Shown one piece after another: positions 16,904-25,311 of a stretch of DNA of 64,000 nt. How positions within the stretch are numbered: the stretch's first letter is position 1; the number at the start of each line of letters is the position of its first letter. The translations under genes were made by a program, and so were the position numbers. The DNA is from Geminicoccaceae bacterium (GTDB lineage: Bacteria; Pseudomonadota; Alphaproteobacteria; Geminicoccales; Geminicoccaceae), in the NCBI GenBank assembly GCA_020638495.1, contig JACKIN010000002.1:186001-250000 (forward strand), in the 5' to 3' direction. The notes under the pieces are model-generated. The model did no database searches and had not been told where the DNA came from. It worked only from the letters and a program-made list of their open reading frames with translations.

Positions 16904-18214
16904 ATGAACGAGCTTTCGAACTGGTCGCGGACGACCTGGATCGTGGTCGGCGCACTCCTGGTCATCGCGGTGCTGGGCTGGGGTTTTGCTCTCGACCGGG
17001 ACCGGCGGCTGGAGGAGCATGCATCGCAGATCACGGTGCTGGAGGGTGAGCAGAGCGCGCTCGGCCAGCGTTTCGCGGAGCTCGAGACGACGCTCGCCGA
17101 CGAGCGCCAGGCAGCCGGCGACCTCGCCGCCCTGAACGAGCAGATGGCGACAGCACAGGCCGAGCTGGAGACGGTCGAGGCGGCGAAGACCGAGGCCGAG
17201 GCGGCGGTCGAGGCCGCGCAGGGCACCGTGGCCGAGGCCGAGCAGCGTGTGAACGACCTCACCGACGAGGCCAAAGAGGCCGAGGAGCGGCTGGCCGGCC
17301 TCGCGGAGGAGATCGGCACGGCCGAGGCCACGCTCGCCGAGCGCAGCGAGGAGGTCACCCGCTCGGAGACGGCCCTCGCCCGGGTCGGCGAGCTGGAGGC
17401 CCGGGTGACCGAGCTTTCGGCCCAGGTGGCGGCCGCCGAGAGCCGTCTAGCCGCCCTCAACGAGGAGGCGGGCAGCGTCGAGAGCACGCTGGTGGCCCGC
17501 CAGTCGGAGCTCGACGAGGTCACGACCCGGCTCGCCGAGGCGAAGTCCCTGGCCGAGCAGCAGGCGGGCGAGGCGCGTGGCCTCGAAGCCCGGATCACCG
17601 AGCTCACCGGCGCCGTGGCGGGCGAGGAGTCGCGGCTCGCCGCCCTGCAGGCCGAGCGCGAGCAGACGGAGGCTTCGCTCGAGACGCTCGCCGCGGGGCT
17701 CGAATCGGCCGAGGCCGAGCTCGCGACCGCCCAGGCGAAGCATGAAGCCACCGTCGCCGAGACCACCGGCCTGGAGCAGCGCCGCGCCGACCTGGTGAAC
17801 GAGATCGGCACCGCGGAGGCGCGGCTGCAGGAAATCCAGGGCCAGGCCGGCACAGCCGAGGCCGAGCTCGCTGCGCGCCAGGGCGCCGTCGAGGAGGCCG
17901 AGGCCCGGCTCGCCGAGACCCAGGCGGCGACGGCCGAGCAGCAGGCGCAGCTCGAGGGGCTCGAGGCGGAGGTGCGGCAGCTGCAGGAGCAGGCGGCAGC
18001 GGCGCGCCGGGAGCTGCAGCAGGCGCAGACCGCCGAGCAGGCGCTCAGGGAGCAGATCACGGCCCTCGAGGACCAGCGGACCGGGATCGAGACCCTGGTG
18101 GGCGAGACGCAGAGCCAGCTCGAGGCGCAGCAGGGCGAGCTCGAGGCGCTCCGCCGCCAGCTCACCACCGAGCAGCCCCAGGCGGCGCCTACCCAGGCGG
18201 CGCCGGCCCAGTAG
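16904..18214 (+). CDS. Membrane-anchored long coiled-coil protein
   Basis: 436 aa from ATG 16904, with AAGGGGGA 10-17 bp upstream. A single membrane span lies at about residues 10-27 (TWIVVGALLVIAVLGWGFAL), followed by about 390 residues of nearly uninterrupted coiled coil rich in Ala, Glu and Gln in heptad spacing, with recurring units such as AEARL and AELE. The tail is APTQAAPAQ. N-terminal anchor topology would project the coil into the periplasm or cytoplasm. No catalytic domain. It sits between the 'virulence factor' gene and the folate methyltransferase gene in the same orientation; I do not know it as a standard member of such clusters, and its role here is open. Confidence 0.8.
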   Translation: MNELSNWSRTTWIVVGALLVIAVLGWGFALDRDRRLEEHASQITVLEGEQSALGQRFAELETTLADERQAAGDLAALNEQMATAQAELETVEAAKTEAEAAVEAAQGTVAEAEQRVNDLTDEAKEAEERLAGLAEEIGTAEATLAERSEEVTRSETALARVGELEARVTELSAQVAAAESRLAALNEEAGSVESTLVARQSELDEVTTRLAEAKSLAEQQAGEARGLEARITELTGAVAGEESRLAALQAEREQTEASLETLAAGLESAEAELATAQAKHEATVAETTGLEQRRADLVNEIGTAEARLQEIQGQAGTAEAELAARQGAVEEAEARLAETQAATAEQQAQLEGLEAEVRQLQEQAAAARRELQQAQTAEQALREQITALEDQRTGIETLVGETQSQLEAQQGELEALRRQLTTEQPQAAPTQAAPAQ

Positions 18215-18329
18215 CACCACGCCACCGCCACCCACGCCGCAAATCGGCGCGTCCATGGCGCGCCGACGCGGGTGGCGGGTGGCGGGCTCTGGCATCAGGG
18301 CGGAGAGCCTGACCCGGAGCCTGGCACCC

Positions 18330-19220
18330 ATGACCGAGACCGTCGTCGCTTCCGCCACGAAGACCGTGCGTATCGGCTTCGAGCGCCCCTTCTGCGTCAT
18401 CGGCGAGCGCATCAACCCGACCGGCCGCAGGAAGCTCGCGGCCGAGATGGCGGCGGGCGACTTCTCGACCGTCGAGGCGGATACCCTGGCCCAGGTCGCG
18501 GCCGGGGCGAGCATGCTCGACGTCAATGCCGGAATCCCGCTCGCCGACGAGCCGGCGATCCTGGCCCGGACCATCGAGCTGGTGCAGTCCCTGACCGATC
18601 TGCCGCTCTCGATCGACAGCTCGATCGTGGCGGCGCTCGAGGCCGGCCTCGCCGTCTATAAGGGCCGGCCCCTGGTCAACTCGGTGACCGGCGAGGAGGA
18701 GCGGCTCGAGGCGGTGCTGCCGCTCATCCGGAAATACGACTGTGCGGTGGTCGCCATCTCCAATGACGAGACGGGCATCAGCGAGGACCCGGACGTCCGC
18801 TTCGCGGTCGCGAAGCGGATCGTCGAGCGCGCGCAGGACCACGGCATCGAGCCCTGCGACATCGTCGTCGATCCCCTGGTCATGCCGATCGGGGCACTCG
18901 GGCAGGCCGGCAACTCGGCCTTTCGCCTGATCCGCCGGCTGCGCGAGGAGCTGCATGTCAACACCACCTGCGGGGCCTCGAACGTCAGCTTCGGCCTGCC
19001 CAACCGCCACGGGCTCAATGCCGCCTTCCTCTGCATGGCGGCTGGCGCCGGCATGACCTCGGCCATCCTCAACCCGCTCCATGCCGAGGAGATGACCGCC
19101 GTCATGGGGGCCGACGTCCTGCTCGGCAAGGACCGGGATTGCCGAAGCTGGCTCACCCGCTTTCGCGAGCCGACCGCTGAAGGCACGAGCCGCAACGACA
19201 GGCGCCGGCGGCGCGCCTGA
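18330..19220 (+). CDS. Methyltetrahydrofolate:corrinoid methyltransferase (pterin-binding domain)
   Basis: 296 aa from ATG 18330; the frame extends upstream to 18255, but the family begins at TKTVRIGFERPFCVIGERIN. It is a TIM-barrel pterin-binding protein of the MetH/MtvA/AcsE group: GERINPTGRRKL near residue 25, DVNAGIPLADEP near 60, LVNSVTGEEERL and DPLVMPIGAL, then TTCGASNVSFGLPNRHGLN. It would move the methyl group of 5-methyltetrahydrofolate to the cob(I)alamin of the corrinoid protein. The C-terminus ends in a basic RRRRRA run after SWLTRFREP. The gene stops 19 bp before the activator gene. With the corrinoid protein upstream, it supplies the folate half of MetH. Confidence 0.9.
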   Translation: MTETVVASATKTVRIGFERPFCVIGERINPTGRRKLAAEMAAGDFSTVEADTLAQVAAGASMLDVNAGIPLADEPAILARTIELVQSLTDLPLSIDSSIVAALEAGLAVYKGRPLVNSVTGEEERLEAVLPLIRKYDCAVVAISNDETGISEDPDVRFAVAKRIVERAQDHGIEPCDIVVDPLVMPIGALGQAGNSAFRLIRRLREELHVNTTCGASNVSFGLPNRHGLNAAFLCMAAGAGMTSAILNPLHAEEMTAVMGADVLLGKDRDCRSWLTRFREPTAEGTSRNDRRRRRA

Positions 19221-19239
19221 CCATGACGGCCTGCCTCCC

Positions 19240-21246
19240 ATGACCGATCCATTGGTCGTCTTCACCCCGTCCGGCAAGCGCGGCCGTTTCCCTGTGGGCA
19301 CGCCGGTCCTCACGGCGGCCCGCCAGCTCGGCGTCGACATCGACAGCGTGTGCGGCGGCCGGGCGCTTTGCGGCCGCTGCCAGGTCGAGGTCGGCGAGGG
19401 CAGCTTCGCCAAGCACGGCCTCGCCAGCACGGCCGCCCATCTCGACGCCATCACGGCGACCGAGATGCGCTTCGACGAGAAGAAGGGCCTGCCGGCCGGC
19501 CGCCGCCTCGCCTGCCAGGCCCTGCTGCGTGGCGACGTGGTCATCGACGTCCCGCAGGAAAGCCAGGTCCACAAGCAGGTCGTGCGGAAGCGCGCCGAGG
19601 CCCGCGCCATCGCCCTCGATCCCGTCCTCCGCCTGCACTATGTCGAGGTCGCCGAGCCCGACATGCACGAGGCCAGGGGCGATTTCGAGCGGCTGAAGGA
19701 GGCGCTCGAGGCGCAATGGGGCCTCTCCGAGCTCACCATCGACCTGCCGACGCTCCGGGCCGTGCAGCCCAAGCTCAGGCAGGGCGGCTGGCGCCTCACC
19801 GCCGTGGTGCATGACCAAAAGCGCATCATCGCCACCCGGCCGGGCTTCCACGACAAGGCCTACGGGATCGCCACCGATATCGGCTCGACCACCATCGCCG
19901 CCCATCTCTGCGACCTGCTGACCGGCGAGGTGCTGGCCTCGGCCGGCATGATGAACCCGCAGATCCGCTTCGGCGAGGACCTGATGTCGCGGGTCTCGTA
20001 CGTCATGATGAACCCGGGCGGCGAGAAGGAGCTGACCGAGACCGTGCGCGGCACGCTGAACGCGCTCATGGCGCAGCTCGCCGCCGAGGCGCTGATCGAC
20101 GCCAACGACATCTTCGAGCTGGTCTTCGTCGGCAACCCGGTCATGCACCATCTGCTGCTCGGCATCGACCCGACCGAGCTCGGCGGGGCCCCCTTCGCGC
20201 TCGCCACGGACAGCGCAATCGAGCTCTACGGCACCGAGGTCGGCATGACGGCGGTCAACGATTCCGCCCGGGTCTACGTCCTGCCCTGCATCGCCGGCCA
20301 TGTCGGCGCCGACACCGCCGGCGTGCTGCTCTCCGAGGGGCCGCATCTGCAGGATGAGACGATGCTGGTGGTCGATGTCGGCACCAATGCCGAGATCGTG
20401 CTGGGCAACCGCCACCGCCTGCTCGCCTGCTCGTCGCCCACCGGGCCGGCCTTCGAGGGGGCGCAGCTCACCTCCGGCCAAAGGGCCGCACCCGGGGCGA
20501 TCGAGCGGGTGCGCATCGATCGGGAGACGCTCGAGCCGCGCTTCAAGATCATCGGCACCGACTACTGGTCCAACGAGGACGGCTTCGCCGCCGCCACCAG
20601 GCGGATCGGCGTCACCGGCATCTGCGGCTCCGGCATCATCGAGGCGGTGGGCGAGATGTTCCTCGCCGGCCTGATCGACGCCGACGGGGTGATCGACGGC
20701 GGCCTCGCCCCGCGCACCCCTCGCCTCGTCCAGGAAGGCCGCACCTGGACCTGGGTGCTCCAGGCCGGCGAGCCCGAGATCCGCATCACCCAGACCGACA
20801 TCCGTGCCATCCAGCTCGCCAAGGCCGCCCTCCATGCCGGCTGCCGCCTGCTCATGGACCACCTCGGCATCGACAAGGTCGATCGCATCCGCCTCGCCGG
20901 CGCCTTCGGCAGCCACATCGACCCGCTCTACGCCCTCCTCCTCGGCCTCGTCCCCGACTGTGCCCTCGCCCACGTCTCCGCCGCCGGCAACGCCGCCGGC
21001 ACCGGGGCGCGCATCGCCCTCCTCAACGTCCAGGCCCGGCGCGAGATCGAAGCACTGGTCCGCCGCATCGAGAAGATCGAGACGGCGATCGAGCCCCGCT
21101 TCCAGGAGCACTTCGTCGCCGCCATGGCCATCCCGCACAAGACCGCCGCGACCCCCGAGCTGGCCAAGGCCATAACGCTGCCGGTCCCCAAGCGATCCAG
21201 CACGACCGGCGACGCCCGATCACGCCGCCGAGCACCACGGGCCTGA
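19240..21246 (+). CDS. Corrinoid activation protein: 2Fe-2S plus ASKHA domain (RACo/RamA-like)
   Basis: 668 aa. Residues 1-95 are a plant-type 2Fe-2S domain with Cys38, Cys44, Cys47 and Cys92. Residues ~200-600 are the DUF4445/ASKHA ATPase region: GIATDIGSTTIAAHLCDLLTG, VFVGNPVMHHLLLGIDPTEL, VVDVGTNAEIVLGNR and GICGSGIIEAVGEMFLAG. In RACo-type proteins ATP hydrolysis drives electron transfer that reduces inactive cob(II)alamin back to cob(I)alamin. It is therefore the reactivation partner for the corrinoid protein, replacing the SAM-dependent reactivation domain of canonical MetH. Last gene of the cluster, followed by mobile-element debris. Confidence 0.92.
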   Translation: MTDPLVVFTPSGKRGRFPVGTPVLTAARQLGVDIDSVCGGRALCGRCQVEVGEGSFAKHGLASTAAHLDAITATEMRFDEKKGLPAGRRLACQALLRGDVVIDVPQESQVHKQVVRKRAEARAIALDPVLRLHYVEVAEPDMHEARGDFERLKEALEAQWGLSELTIDLPTLRAVQPKLRQGGWRLTAVVHDQKRIIATRPGFHDKAYGIATDIGSTTIAAHLCDLLTGEVLASAGMMNPQIRFGEDLMSRVSYVMMNPGGEKELTETVRGTLNALMAQLAAEALIDANDIFELVFVGNPVMHHLLLGIDPTELGGAPFALATDSAIELYGTEVGMTAVNDSARVYVLPCIAGHVGADTAGVLLSEGPHLQDETMLVVDVGTNAEIVLGNRHRLLACSSPTGPAFEGAQLTSGQRAAPGAIERVRIDRETLEPRFKIIGTDYWSNEDGFAAATRRIGVTGICGSGIIEAVGEMFLAGLIDADGVIDGGLAPRTPRLVQEGRTWTWVLQAGEPEIRITQTDIRAIQLAKAALHAGCRLLMDHLGIDKVDRIRLAGAFGSHIDPLYALLLGLVPDCALAHVSAAGNAAGTGARIALLNVQARREIEALVRRIEKIETAIEPRFQEHFVAAMAIPHKTAATPELAKAITLPVPKRSSTTGDARSRRRAPRA

Positions 21247-21457
21247 TATAGGATTTTTTGCCTATTTCGGCTCAAGGCGCAAGTGGCTTCCGGGTTCCTT
21301 CGGCAATTCCCCGCTCCCGCCGTCGGACGCTGTCCCATTCGGGCGCGACTCGGGCCTTTCGATCGTGTCCCTGGTGGTGGTGTAGCTGGCGGCGGTCATC
21401 GGCGGTTCTTCGGTAAGGTCTGGTTGCGCAGCCAATCCGAACCGGAGCACCGAACCG

Positions 21458-21880
21458 ATGATCGACGAGATGATGGCGCTTCAGGGTCTTCTGGAGAAGA
21501 CGTCCGACGCTGACCTCTTGCGCGAGATGCTGGGCTTTGCCGCCGAGCGGCTGCCTCCGGGCCGGCGTGCCCGGGCTGCTTCGCAGTCGGCCTCGGCGGC
21601 GCTGCTGCCCGCCGAGGGAGTTGGACGTTGGCCGCAAGACCGGTGCGGCGTGGGGCGAGAGGAGTACCGAGCGGCTGGCGTAGCGCAACGGCGACCGCGA
21701 CCGGGTCTGGGAGACGCGCGCCGGGACGGTCGAGCTGCGCCTCCCGAAGCTGCGCCCTCGACGGCCTTCTGGCCGTCGTGCCTTCGGCAAACGGATGATC
21801 CGGCTCTTGCCGGATCATGGGCTCGTATTTTCCGGGTTTCCTGGAGCCGCGACGGCTGGCGGAGAAGGCGCTGACGGCGG
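21458..21880 (+). pseudogene. IS256-type transposase remnant, N-terminal part
   Basis: Starts MIDEMMALQGLLEKTSDAD, a typical Mutator/IS256 transposase N-terminus. By residue ~30 the frame slips; another frame then reads GAAWGERSTERLA, a stop, RNGDRDRVWETRAGTVEL and, after a further shift, SYFPGFLEPRRLAEKALTA. So at least two frameshifts and one stop are visible. The homology is cut at 21880 by an IS30 element and resumes at 22972, which proves the IS30 insertion came later. The element's own left end cannot be placed; 21247-21457 probably belongs to it. Confidence 0.85.
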
Positions 21881-22971
21881 CGTGGATTCCGTGATGAGGT
21901 GCAACACCGTGATGAATCGGGCATCTATCTGATGCCGAACAGCAAATGGTGTTGCCATGGGAAGCTACCGCCATCTCACCGCCGAGGAACGGGACCGGAT
22001 CGCGGCTTTGCAAGCCGAAGGGCAGAGCGTCAGGGCGATCGCTCAGGCCCTGGGTCGCTCACCGGCGACGATCAGCCGGGAACTGCGGCGTAACGCGCTG
22101 GCGAGCGGTGCTTATCGACCAACGATCGCCGAAGGATCGTATCTGCTCAGGCGGCAGCGGCCTGCAGTGCTCGAGCGCGATCCGGCCCTCGCTGATTACG
22201 TTACCGACCGCCTGGCCGAGGGCTGGACACCGGAGCAGATCGCCGGTCGCCTGAAGCGAGGTGTGGAGCGCGGCCTGCGCTACGTCTCGACCGAGACGAT
22301 CTACGCCTGGATCTTCCGGCCCGCTCAGAAGACCGCCAAGCTCTGGCGTTATCTGCCGCGCGGCAAGGCGAAACGCGGCCGGCGGCGTGCCCGTGACAGC
22401 AAGGATCGGATCAGGGACAAGGTCCACGTGTCCGAGCGATCGGCGAGCGCCGCCGCCCGCGCCGAGCCCGGCCACTGGGAGGCCGATCTCGTCATCTGCA
22501 AGCACGCCCGACCCGTCCTCGTCCTGCACGAGCGCAAGACCCGGCTGACCCTCATGGCCCGCCTTATGGGCAAGACCGCAGCCGAGACCATCGCCGTCAT
22601 GATGGCCGTGCTCAAGCGGCTGACCATGCCGATGCGCGGCTCGGTGACGTTCGACAACGACACCACCTTTGCCCGGCACAGCCTACTCCGCGGCCTGGTC
22701 AGCGCCACCACCTATTTCTGCGACGCCTACGCCTCCTGGCAAAAGGGTGGGATCGAGAACGCCAACGGTCGCATCCGACGATGGCTGCCGAGAACAGCCG
22801 ATCTCGACGCCATGACCGAAGCCGATATCCAGGAGATCGCCATGACCCTCAACCTCACGCCCCGGAAGTGCCTCGGCTTCAGATCACCCGTCGAGGCCTT
22901 CCTCGCCGAGCTTGGCAACAACGTCGATATCAGCTTTCATCGACATGTTGCGCTTCGCACATGAATGCACC
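21881..22971 (+). mobile_element. Intact IS30-family insertion sequence
   Basis: About 1091 bp. Imperfect terminal inverted repeats: left CGTGGATTCC..., right (complement) GGTGCATTCA..., with a shared inner block GCAACA-N4-GATGAA at 21901-21916 and 22936-22951. It is flanked by a 3 bp direct duplication CGG (21878-21880 and 22972-22974). Removing the element and one CGG rejoins the IS256 remnant in frame as LAEKALTA-VIREAYIQG. The single transposase gene appears intact. Confidence 0.85.
21957..22964 (+). CDS. IS30-family transposase
   Basis: 335 aa DDE transposase. The N-terminal helix-turn-helix region is YRHLTAEERDRIAALQ through VRAIAQALGRSPATISREL. The catalytic core has Asp in GHWEADLV, Asp in TFDNDTTF and Glu in WQKGGIENANGR, with the family's fixed spacing. 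Full length compared with the ~320-385 aa typical of IS30. The start is ATG 21957 inside the left inverted-repeat side. No disabling change seen, so the element may still be active. Confidence 0.93.
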   Translation: MGSYRHLTAEERDRIAALQAEGQSVRAIAQALGRSPATISRELRRNALASGAYRPTIAEGSYLLRRQRPAVLERDPALADYVTDRLAEGWTPEQIAGRLKRGVERGLRYVSTETIYAWIFRPAQKTAKLWRYLPRGKAKRGRRRARDSKDRIRDKVHVSERSASAAARAEPGHWEADLVICKHARPVLVLHERKTRLTLMARLMGKTAAETIAVMMAVLKRLTMPMRGSVTFDNDTTFARHSLLRGLVSATTYFCDAYASWQKGGIENANGRIRRWLPRTADLDAMTEADIQEIAMTLNLTPRKCLGFRSPVEAFLAELGNNVDISFHRHVALRT

Positions 22972-23028
22972 CGGTCATTCGAGAGGCCTACATCCAGGGT
23001 GTCTCGACGCGATTGGTCGACGAGCTGG
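22972..23028 (+). pseudogene. IS256-type transposase remnant, continuation
   Basis: Beyond the IS30 element the plus strand reads VIREAYIQGVSTRLVDELE, the direct continuation of the IS256 transposase interrupted at 21880. The similarity stops abruptly near 23028, where GC-rich DNA changes to AT-rich sequence, marking a deletion or recombination junction. The rest of the IS256 gene is missing. Confidence 0.8.
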
Positions 23029-23318
23029 AAAAACACATAATCATACCATATTACGTCGAACATTATCTCCAAACCTTTAGCATAGACCTTTTCCCAATTA
23101 TAAAGGATCTTTTCGTTGGGGATTTTTGATAATCTATCGTCAGAATCGGCAATTATCTTCAAAAATTCTTTGAAATCTTCGTCTGAATTAAGAGCGAGAT
23201 TTGTTCTTGTGAACGCAACTCTGCGGATTGATTTCGGCCTCCGTGTATCGTCGATCGGCTTAGAGCGAGGATACGGTCTGACGTCCTGGTCTTGATAGTC
23301 AGGTCCTCCTGTCAGCAC
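23029..23318 (-). pseudogene. AT-rich gene fragment of unknown origin
   Basis: The minus strand is open for about 96 codons with a coding-like composition (DEDFKEFLKIIADSDDRLSK, then EKVYAKGLEIMFDVIWYDYV), far richer in A and T than the surroundings. The distal end is cut by the IS256 remnant at 23028, and the proximal end lies next to the IS1182 copy (target duplication at 23320-23323). No start codon is secure: the open frame begins at a GTG beside the insertion. I do not recognise a family. It looks like a leftover of a horizontally acquired gene. Confidence 0.55.
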
Positions 23319-23323
23319 GTTAG

Positions 23324-24791
23324 CAGCGTGTTGACGAAATCCGCCTGATCGTGATTCGGTGACAGCGGGATGGCGGGGAGGGACGGCATGGCGTTGGGTC
23401 GGCAGTCAGAGCGGCAGAGCGAGCTATTGCTGAGCTGGTCAGAGCTGCCACGGTCGCAGGGTCATCCGTTTTATGACCGGCTGGAGGAGATCCTGCGTGC
23501 TGCCGGTTTTGACCGGCATGTCGAGACGCTCTGCCAGCCGCATTATTCGTCGGCGGCCCGGGGTCGCAAGTCGCTGCCGCCCGGGCGCTACTTCCGCATG
23601 CTGCTGGTGGGCTACTTCGAGGGAATCGACAGTGAGCGGGGGATCGAGTGGCGTTGTGCGGACAGCCTGAGCCTGCGCGAGTTCCTGCTGTTGGCGAGCC
23701 GGGAGGGCGTGCCGGATCACTCCTGGCTGTCGCGGACCCGCTCGCGTCTGCCCTTGGAGGTGCATGACGAGGTCTTCGCCTGGGTGCTGCAGCGGCTGGC
23801 CGAGCACGGGCTGATCAAGGGCGCGCGGATCGGGGTCGATGCCTCGACCATGGAGGCGCATGCGGCGCTGCGGGCCATCGTTCGCCGGGAGACGGGCGAA
23901 GGCTACCGGGAGATGCTGAAGCGGCTCGCAGTCGAGAGCGGCATCGAGACGCCGACCGCGGACGACCTGATCCGGCTCGATCGCAAGAGGCCCGGCAAGA
24001 AGCTGTCGAACGAGGACTGGGAGAGCCCGACCGACAGTGATGCCCGCATCGCCCGGATGAAGGACGGCCGCACCAGGCTGGCCTACAAGCCCGAGCATGC
24101 CGTCGATCTCGACACCGGCGCCGTTCTCGCTGCTCCCGTCCATCACGCCGACCGCGGCGATGCCAAGACCCTGCCGAAGACGATCGATAAGACCATCCGG
24201 AACCTGGCAGCGATCGAACGCGCACCAACGACCGAGGCGCCCGCGGAACTGGTCGCCGACAAGGGCTACCACAGCCGTGATGGCCTGAAAGAACTCCACG
24301 ACAGCCCCTGGAAAACCCGCATCGCCGAGCCGACACCACCGACCGGCAAGGGTGGCATCCTGCGTTGGCATGGCGACGACCAGGCCAGAAACGCCGTTTA
24401 CGGCAACCGCCGCCGGCTGCTCTCCGGCGTTGCCAAGCAAGCCTTCAAGCTCAGAACCGAGATTGTCGAGCGCGCCTTCGCGCTGACCCTCGACCGCGGC
24501 GGCATGCGCCGAACCTGGCTGCGTGGTCGCGACAACGTCCAAAAACGCTACCTGATCCACATCGCCGGCTACAATCTGGGGTTGATCATGCGGCTTCTCA
24601 CCGGCTCCGGCACCCCAAGGCGCTGGGCGGGCGCGAATCCATGGCTGTTCTGGCTCTCGATGCCGCTCGATGCCGATCACCGAGCCCTCTGGCTCGCGAT
24701 CGTCCCCCAGAACGAGCCATCACCGGTCGCGACCGCAGTCTTCGTGATCGGACTCGAGGGTCGCTGAAACTCGCAATTCCGCAACACGCTG
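23324..24791 (+). mobile_element. IS1182-type insertion sequence, copy 1
   Basis: 1468 bp. Terminal inverted repeats begin CAGCGTGTTG at both ends (left continues ACGAAAT, right complement continues CGGAATT). Flanked by a 4 bp target duplication TTAG (23320-23323 and 24792-24795). Appears identical in sequence and length to copy 2 at 27522-28989 and in the same orientation, so the copies are very young. Confidence 0.92.
23370..24767 (+). CDS. IS1182-family transposase, copy 1
   Basis: 465 aa DDE transposase. The N-terminal DUF772-like domain (HPFYDRLEEILRAAGFDRHV) is followed by the catalytic core: Asp in GVDASTMEAHAAL, Asp in LVADKGYHSRDG and Glu in LRTEIVERAFAL. Full length for the family and uninterrupted. 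Starts at ATG 23370 or 23388, 46-64 bp inside the left end. The amino-acid sequence is the same as that of copy 2. Confidence 0.93.
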   Translation: MAGRDGMALGRQSERQSELLLSWSELPRSQGHPFYDRLEEILRAAGFDRHVETLCQPHYSSAARGRKSLPPGRYFRMLLVGYFEGIDSERGIEWRCADSLSLREFLLLASREGVPDHSWLSRTRSRLPLEVHDEVFAWVLQRLAEHGLIKGARIGVDASTMEAHAALRAIVRRETGEGYREMLKRLAVESGIETPTADDLIRLDRKRPGKKLSNEDWESPTDSDARIARMKDGRTRLAYKPEHAVDLDTGAVLAAPVHHADRGDAKTLPKTIDKTIRNLAAIERAPTTEAPAELVADKGYHSRDGLKELHDSPWKTRIAEPTPPTGKGGILRWHGDDQARNAVYGNRRRLLSGVAKQAFKLRTEIVERAFALTLDRGGMRRTWLRGRDNVQKRYLIHIAGYNLGLIMRLLTGSGTPRRWAGANPWLFWLSMPLDADHRALWLAIVPQNEPSPVATAVFVIGLEGR

Positions 24792-24903
24792 TTAGACAGT
24801 CATAGTACAGCCTCAGCCGCCAACTGGACGCTGACGGACGCCTCCTCTTTTGACCTTTGCGTCGCCGCTCCAGCCATCACCACCCGGAAAGACCGGTGGG
24901 GCT

Positions 24904-24928
24904 GGCGGGGAGGCGGCGCCTCCCCGCC
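24904..24928. terminator. Strong GC hairpin after the threonine dehydratase remnant
   Basis: GGCGGGGAGGC (24904-24914) pairs perfectly with GCCTCCCCGCC (24918-24928) with a 3 nt loop. It lies just beyond the stop codon of the minus-strand pseudogene and was probably its terminator. The side with T-rich sequence is the plus-strand exit (ATTCTTTGTTT), so it could also block read-through from the IS. Confidence 0.5.
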
Positions 24929-24942
24929 ATTCTTTGTTTCCC

Positions 24943-25268
24943 CTATATCTCCTCCCGCAGCACCCGTGCGTGGAGCTCCGAATCGACGTTGCCGCCGGAG
25001 AGGACGACGACGGTGGTCTTGCCTTTGCAGTCGAGCTTGCCGGTGAGGCAGGCGGCGAGGGCGACGGGCACCGCCGGGTTCGACGACGATCTCGAGCTCG
25101 CGGAAGGCGGCGCGCATGGCGGCGGCTGTTTCGGGGTCGGTGACGGCGAGGCCGCCGGCGAGGAGGTGGCGGTTGATCTCGAGGGTCAGCTCGCCGGGGG
25201 TGGGGGGCGTGGAGCGCATCGCAGATCGAGCGGGCGTTCGGGCCGTTGGTCTCGCGGTTGCCGATCTC
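24943..25268 (-). pseudogene. Threonine/serine dehydratase, 3' fragment with frameshifts
   Basis: Reading the minus strand in three successive frames gives GNRETNGPNARSICDALHAP, then PTPGELTLEINRHLLAGGLA...AFRELEIVVEPGGA, then VALAACLTGKLDCKGK and VVVLSGGNVDSELHARVL, ending at a TAG (24943-24945). These are the last ~105 residues of a PLP-dependent threonine dehydratase of the type with the SGGN C-terminal signature. There are two frameshifts, one within a C run near 25205 and one near 25082. Everything upstream, including the PLP lysine, is gone. Inactive. Confidence 0.82.
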
Positions 25269-25311
25269 GTGTGAACAGGTCCGACCTGCTGCCTTCGGCG
25301 CCCGCCGGCCG

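Noticed and set aside
21247..21280. Intrinsic terminator after the corrinoid activator
   Set aside because: The ATAGG/CCTAT stem is only 5 bp and the T run lies in the loop, not after the stem.
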